Positions 8,100-11,590 of a DNA stretch of 11,590 nucleotides are shown in pieces; within the stretch, counting starts at the first letter, position 1; every line of letters begins with the position of its first letter. The stretch spans positions 1-11,590 of the forward strand of contig DILD01000036.1 in assembly GCA_002424845.1 (NCBI GenBank), in the 5' to 3' direction. The DNA is from Thiobacillus denitrificans (GTDB taxonomy: Bacteria; Pseudomonadota; Gammaproteobacteria; Burkholderiales; Thiobacillaceae). The notes beneath the pieces were generated by a model. The model had not been told where the DNA came from. It ran no database searches and saw only the letters and a program-made list of their open reading frames with translations. The position numbers and the translations under genes were made by a program.

Positions 8100-11000
8100 C
8101 TAGACTTGAACAGCTCCTTTATGTTCAAGTTGCGAGGCGATGTTTTCAAGCAACTGCTGCTCCTGATAGGGCTTGCCAAGATACACATTGACGCCCAGTT
8201 CCAAGGCATGGTTGCGGTGCTTGTCCGCCGTGCGCGAAGTGATCATGATAATCGGCACCGACTTCAGGCGTTCGTCGCTACGCATCACCCGGGCCAGTTC
8301 AAAACCATCCATGCGCGGCATTTCAACATCCAGCAATACGATATCCGGAATGAGGTCGCCCATCTTTTCCAGCGCATCCACGCCGTCCTTGGCGCTATCC
8401 ACGCGGTAGCCTTCGCGGGTAAGCAGGCGCGTGGTGATTTTGCGCACGGTAAGCGAATCGTCAACTACCAGCACCAGTGGCGGCTGCAGGGCGGCGCTGA
8501 CCTCAAACGACTCAGCGGGGGCGGCGCGCTCGGTCATGCTGCGCGGCTGACTGGCCCAGCGTATCGCCAGCGGAACCGGATTCAGAATCAGTAACACACG
8601 CCCATCACCACGCACGGTAGCACCGGCCACACCGGTAATACGCGCCATTTGCGGGCCGATATTCTTGACCACGATTTCACGCGTGCCTTCGATCACATCG
8701 ACCATCACGGCGGCATGGCTGGTACCGCTTTGCAGCAGGAGAACCGGGTTATAACGCTGCAATTCATGCACGGCTTCGGTTTCGCCCAGAATATGCGGCA
8801 GGTAAGTAAACGGATAGCGCACACCACGCCACACCACTTCACCAGACAGCATCGCTTGCTCAAGCTCCGCTGGCTTCAGTTCGAGTACCTGCTGCACCAA
8901 CGGTGTCGGCAGGGCATATTCAAACCGGCCAGCCTGAACCATCACTGCCTGGCTCATCGCCAGCGTAAGCGGCAAATAGATATCGAAGCAGGTACCCATG
9001 CCGGCCATGGAGCTGATTTCAATCCGCCCGCCAAGCGCAGAAATTTCACTTTTCACCACGTCCATGCCGACTCCGCGACCCGCCACCTGGCTGACCGCAT
9101 CGGCTGTGGAAAAGCCTGCGGCAAGAATCATCTGCGCCAGCAGGGTTTCGGTGGGCTCGACACCCGGCGACAGCAGGCCGTTTGCCTCGGCTTTTTCGCG
9201 GATGCGTGCGTAGTTGAGGCCGGCACCGTCATCTTTCACGGTCAGCATCATTTCATTGCCGGACTGGCGGGCAGTCAGAACGATTTCGCCGAATTCGGGT
9301 TTGCCGGAAGCCAGGCGTTGCTCGGGCGTTTCGATTCCGTGTGCAAGCGCGTTGCGCAGCAAGTGCTCGAGCGGCGCAGTCACTTTTTCCAGCACCGAGC
9401 GGTCGATTTCCAGCTCGCCGCCCTGGATATCGAGTTGGGCGCGCTTGCTCACATCACGCGCAGTCTGGCGCACGGTGCGGTAGAGACGCTCGGCCACCGA
9501 ATACAAGGGCACCATGCGCACCCTCAGCAGATCCTGCTGCAGTTCGCGGTTGAGGCGAGTCTGCTCGATCAGCGCGGCGTCGGCTTCCCCCAGTCGGGCC
9601 AGCAGAATGTGCTGGACGGTGGAAATGTCGTTGACGCTTTCAGCCAGGAATCGTGTGACCTCCTGGAAACGGGTGAATCGGTCAAACTCCAGGGGATCGA
9701 ACTGCTGTTCGGCCACCCCCTGAGCCTGGAAAGTTGCCTGCATCTGCGACTCGGCCTGGATTTCGACTTCACGGATGTGGCCGCGCAAACGCGCCAGCGC
9801 TTCCGACAGTTCGGCAACGTGCCGCTTGAAGGCGAACACTTCGCTTTCGATCCGTGACCGGGCAATCGCCACCTCACCCGCCTGGTTCACCATGCGGTCG
9901 ACCCAGTCGGCGCGCACGCGCAAAGTCGCGGCATTGCTGTCACGTGTTGCCGGCTGGTCAGTGGCGCGTGATGCAGCATCGGCTGTCGACATTCCGGGGG
10001 CAGGCGAAAGCACCGGTTCGACCGGAGCAGCCAGCGGCGCCTCGACATCCTCGACCACGGACGACAGATCGCCCTGCTTGAGACGCTCCACTGTATCGGC
10101 CAGACGGTCAACCTGGGCTTCCAGCGTATCGAATACCTCGCTGTCGGCTGGCATGTGGCCCTCAATCACCGCAACCACGCGTGACTCCATCACGTGGGTC
10201 AGTTCGCCGAGGCGCATGGCACCCACCATGCGCGCGCTGCCCTTGATGGTATGCAGGTTGCGGCGCAAGGCATCGCGCGCAGCCGATGAAGCGGGTGCGG
10301 CTTTCCACGCGCGAAGCTGCGCACTGGTGTCCGGCACCAGGTTTTCAGCTTCTTCGAGGAAAATCGGCAGCAACTGCTCATCGATTTCGTCGGCGACTTC
10401 GCGACGTTCGAACACCGGTGCCGGGGTAGCCGCCTTGAACTCCGGCAGAGCATTCACATCAAGTCCGGCAGCCGACACGGCAGCCTGAACCCGTTCGACC
10501 GAGTTCGCGACTTCCGGGGCAGAAACCGGGCTTGCCGGTTCGCTGTCCACTTTTTCCTTGACGACCGCAACGGGTGCCGCAATCCCGGCGGAAATGTCGT
10601 CAACCTCAGCCTGCGCCTCACTCAACCCGAGAATCAGATCTGTCGCCGGCCCCGGCAAATAGCCGGCTTCGATCGTTGCGACCATGATTTGCAGACGCTC
10701 GGCTGCATCCTGGATCAGCGGCAGGGAAGTTTGCGGCAAAGTCCGGTGTTCACGACTGTTCCAGTAATGCTCAAGAGCATGGGCCAGATCCGCGAGGCTG
10801 GCAAAGCCGGCAGTACTGGCAACTCCTGCCAGGGTATGCACGGCACGACGCGCATGCTCGCTGATTTCACTGTGCGGGTTTTCGCTGTGATGGTCGACCT
10901 CTGTCTGCAGCACCTGCAAACGCTGGTGCACCTCGGTGATGAACACCTCATACAGCCCTTTAGACAGGCACACCGAGCCAATACAGATTTCATCCTCAGC

Positions 11001-11590
11001 AGGGGTCGCAGCCAGTTCATTCTGCGCGTCCTGTTCTGACGTTTCCGTTTCGTTCACGGCTGGGCTGCTCCGGCCGAAATCACCCTCAACTTTCTCGTCC
11101 TGATCGGCCCCGGCCATCTCGGCCACGCGTTCGGACACCTCAACGGTCTCCATCACTTCGGGGGGGGCCTCAGGCGTTTCTTCCGGCATGGCCGCAAGGG
11201 GCTCGGCCACATGAGCGTACTCGATCACGGCAGCCGCCCCGCTTGACTCGCCCCCCGGCACCAGCACAGACGATTCATCGATTCGAAGTGCCGCCTCCCC
11301 CTGCAAGGCCGATTCTTCTTCCGGGATTCCGCTTCCCCCATCGGATACGGGCTCGAACGCCGTTACCAGGGCGCGTTCCGTTTCCTCAGGCGATTCGACA
11401 AATGCCTCCAGGGCAGGCAATTCAATCGGCGGCTCGGTTGCGGCCGCCTCCGTTTCCAGCCCGGTCTCATCAACCGCACCAAGGGTGAAGTCAAACGCAG
11501 CTTCATCCAACGCCTCAAGCGACTCAACCGGCGACTCGGCCCCCGCATCCAGCGAGGGAAGCTCGATCGACAGCTCGGTTGCGGCCGCCT
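8100..11590 (-). CDS. chpA: Hybrid chemosensory histidine kinase (CheA with two visible Hpt domains and a CheY receiver), 5' end missing
   Basis: The frame is open from the window edge to TAG at 8100-8102, giving about 1162 residues; the TTG at 11510 is not the start. Domain order by base position: an acidic Ala/Glu/Pro linker to about 11000; Hpt1 at about 10660-10990 with AVHTLAG (His codon 10836-10838); Hpt2 at about 10070-10392 with NLHTIKGSARMVG (His codon 10251-10253); a long helical dimerisation region at about 9390-9930; HATPase at about 8960-9385 with HLLRNALAHGIE, DDGAGL and GRGVGMD; a CheW-like domain at about 8565-8955; and a receiver at about 8109-8484 with VVDDS, phospho-acceptor Asp at 8328-8330 in LLDVEMP, and Lys at 8172-8174 in GKPY. 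All catalytic motifs look intact. This is the ChpA/PilL architecture that controls type IV pilus motility; the symbol is by architecture. It would be the last gene of its cluster, with partners beyond 11590. Confidence 0.93.
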   Translation of the reverse strand, partial: AAATELSIELPSLDAGAESPVESLEALDEAAFDFTLGAVDETGLETEAAATEPPIELPALEAFVESPEETERALVTAFEPVSDGGSGIPEEESALQGEAALRIDESSVLVPGGESSGAAAVIEYAHVAEPLAAMPEETPEAPPEVMETVEVSERVAEMAGADQDEKVEGDFGRSSPAVNETETSEQDAQNELAATPAEDEICIGSVCLSKGLYEVFITEVHQRLQVLQTEVDHHSENPHSEISEHARRAVHTLAGVASTAGFASLADLAHALEHYWNSREHRTLPQTSLPLIQDAAERLQIMVATIEAGYLPGPATDLILGLSEAQAEVDDISAGIAAPVAVVKEKVDSEPASPVSAPEVANSVERVQAAVSAAGLDVNALPEFKAATPAPVFERREVADEIDEQLLPIFLEEAENLVPDTSAQLRAWKAAPASSAARDALRRNLHTIKGSARMVGAMRLGELTHVMESRVVAVIEGHMPADSEVFDTLEAQVDRLADTVERLKQGDLSSVVEDVEAPLAAPVEPVLSPAPGMSTADAASRATDQPATRDSNAATLRVRADWVDRMVNQAGEVAIARSRIESEVFAFKRHVAELSEALARLRGHIREVEIQAESQMQATFQAQGVAEQQFDPLEFDRFTRFQEVTRFLAESVNDISTVQHILLARLGEADAALIEQTRLNRELQQDLLRVRMVPLYSVAERLYRTVRQTARDVSKRAQLDIQGGELEIDRSVLEKVTAPLEHLLRNALAHGIETPEQRLASGKPEFGEIVLTARQSGNEMMLTVKDDGAGLNYARIREKAEANGLLSPGVEPTETLLAQMILAAGFSTADAVSQVAGRGVGMDVVKSEISALGGRIEISSMAGMGTCFDIYLPLTLAMSQAVMVQAGRFEYALPTPLVQQVLELKPAELEQAMLSGEVVWRGVRYPFTYLPHILGETEAVHELQRYNPVLLLQSGTSHAAVMVDVIEGTREIVVKNIGPQMARITGVAGATVRGDGRVLLILNPVPLAIRWASQPRSMTERAAPAESFEVSAALQPPLVLVVDDSLTVRKITTRLLTREGYRVDSAKDGVDALEKMGDLIPDIVLLDVEMPRMDGFELARVMRSDERLKSVPIIMITSRTADKHRNHALELGVNVYLGKPYQEQQLLENIASQLEHKGAVQV
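11432..11590 (-). repeat. Partial 47-codon repeat in the acidic linker of the hybrid kinase
   Basis: The 18-base sequence GCTCGGTTGCGGCCGCCT (+ strand) occurs at 11432-11449 and at 11573-11590, 141 bases (47 codons) apart. At protein level AATELSIELPSL at the edge corresponds to AATEPPIELPAL inside, and similarity continues through ESP. The array may extend past the window edge. Confidence 0.7.

Noticed and set aside
8649..9857. Open frame of about 402 codons on the + strand opposite the kinase gene
   Set aside because: It is antisense to well-conserved HATPase and dimerisation coding sequence, has no ribosome site, and its translation looks like a compositional shadow of a GC-rich gene.

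Overview
The window looks like a stretch of a GC-rich betaproteobacterial chromosome, probably from the Nitrosomonadales/Rhodocyclales side (Thiobacillus- or Sulfuricella-like). This is inferred from the protein sequences: the long-propeptide HslV ([10 protein letters not shown]...), the STAS protein with FimV-like motifs, and a type IV pilus-type hybrid CheA. No database search was possible. I see no mobile element, CRISPR array, tRNA or rRNA.

Region 1 (1-2357, + strand) opens with the 3' end of a metal-ion ABC transporter permease of the ZnuB/MntB (ABC-3) family. Next comes an undercharacterised protein made of two copies of a helical FimV-like motif, each followed by a STAS domain. Then comes a DUF4126 membrane-protein gene whose conserved sequence is spread over three reading frames by about four frame disruptions. 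Region 2 (2379-4854, + strand) is hslV-hslU, encoding the ATP-dependent HslVU (ClpYQ) protease, followed closely by a UPF0114/YqhA-type small inner-membrane protein. The starts at 651, 1780, 2379, 2950 and 4321 lack a good Shine-Dalgarno sequence, so this compact run may be one transcription unit.

Region 3 (4855-6895, + strand) has a 125-bp gap, then a 610-residue cytoplasmic alpha-solenoid protein with a good Shine-Dalgarno. Its N-terminal half is a tandem array with an almost exact 34-residue period. A strong intrinsic terminator follows. Region 4 (6896-7990, + strand) is a single gene for a conserved hypothetical protein that I recognise as resembling the Sfum_1244 family. It has a strong Shine-Dalgarno and a possible promoter whose -35 box lies in the loop of the preceding terminator.

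Region 5 (8051-11590, - strand, convergent) is the 3' part of a large hybrid chemosensory kinase. Its order is an acidic repeat-containing linker, two Hpt domains, a dimerisation helix region, a HATPase, a CheW-like domain and a C-terminal CheY-like receiver. This is the ChpA/PilL layout that controls type IV pili in Pseudomonas and relatives. The gene ends at a terminator, consistent with being last in a pil-chp cluster whose other members would lie beyond the right edge.

Most of the window is ordinary housekeeping and signalling sequence. The points most worth a second look are the broken DUF4126 gene, the duplicated FimV-like/STAS protein, the regular 34-residue solenoid protein, and the Sfum_1244-like protein. 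Nothing here by itself makes a convincing new multi-gene system.
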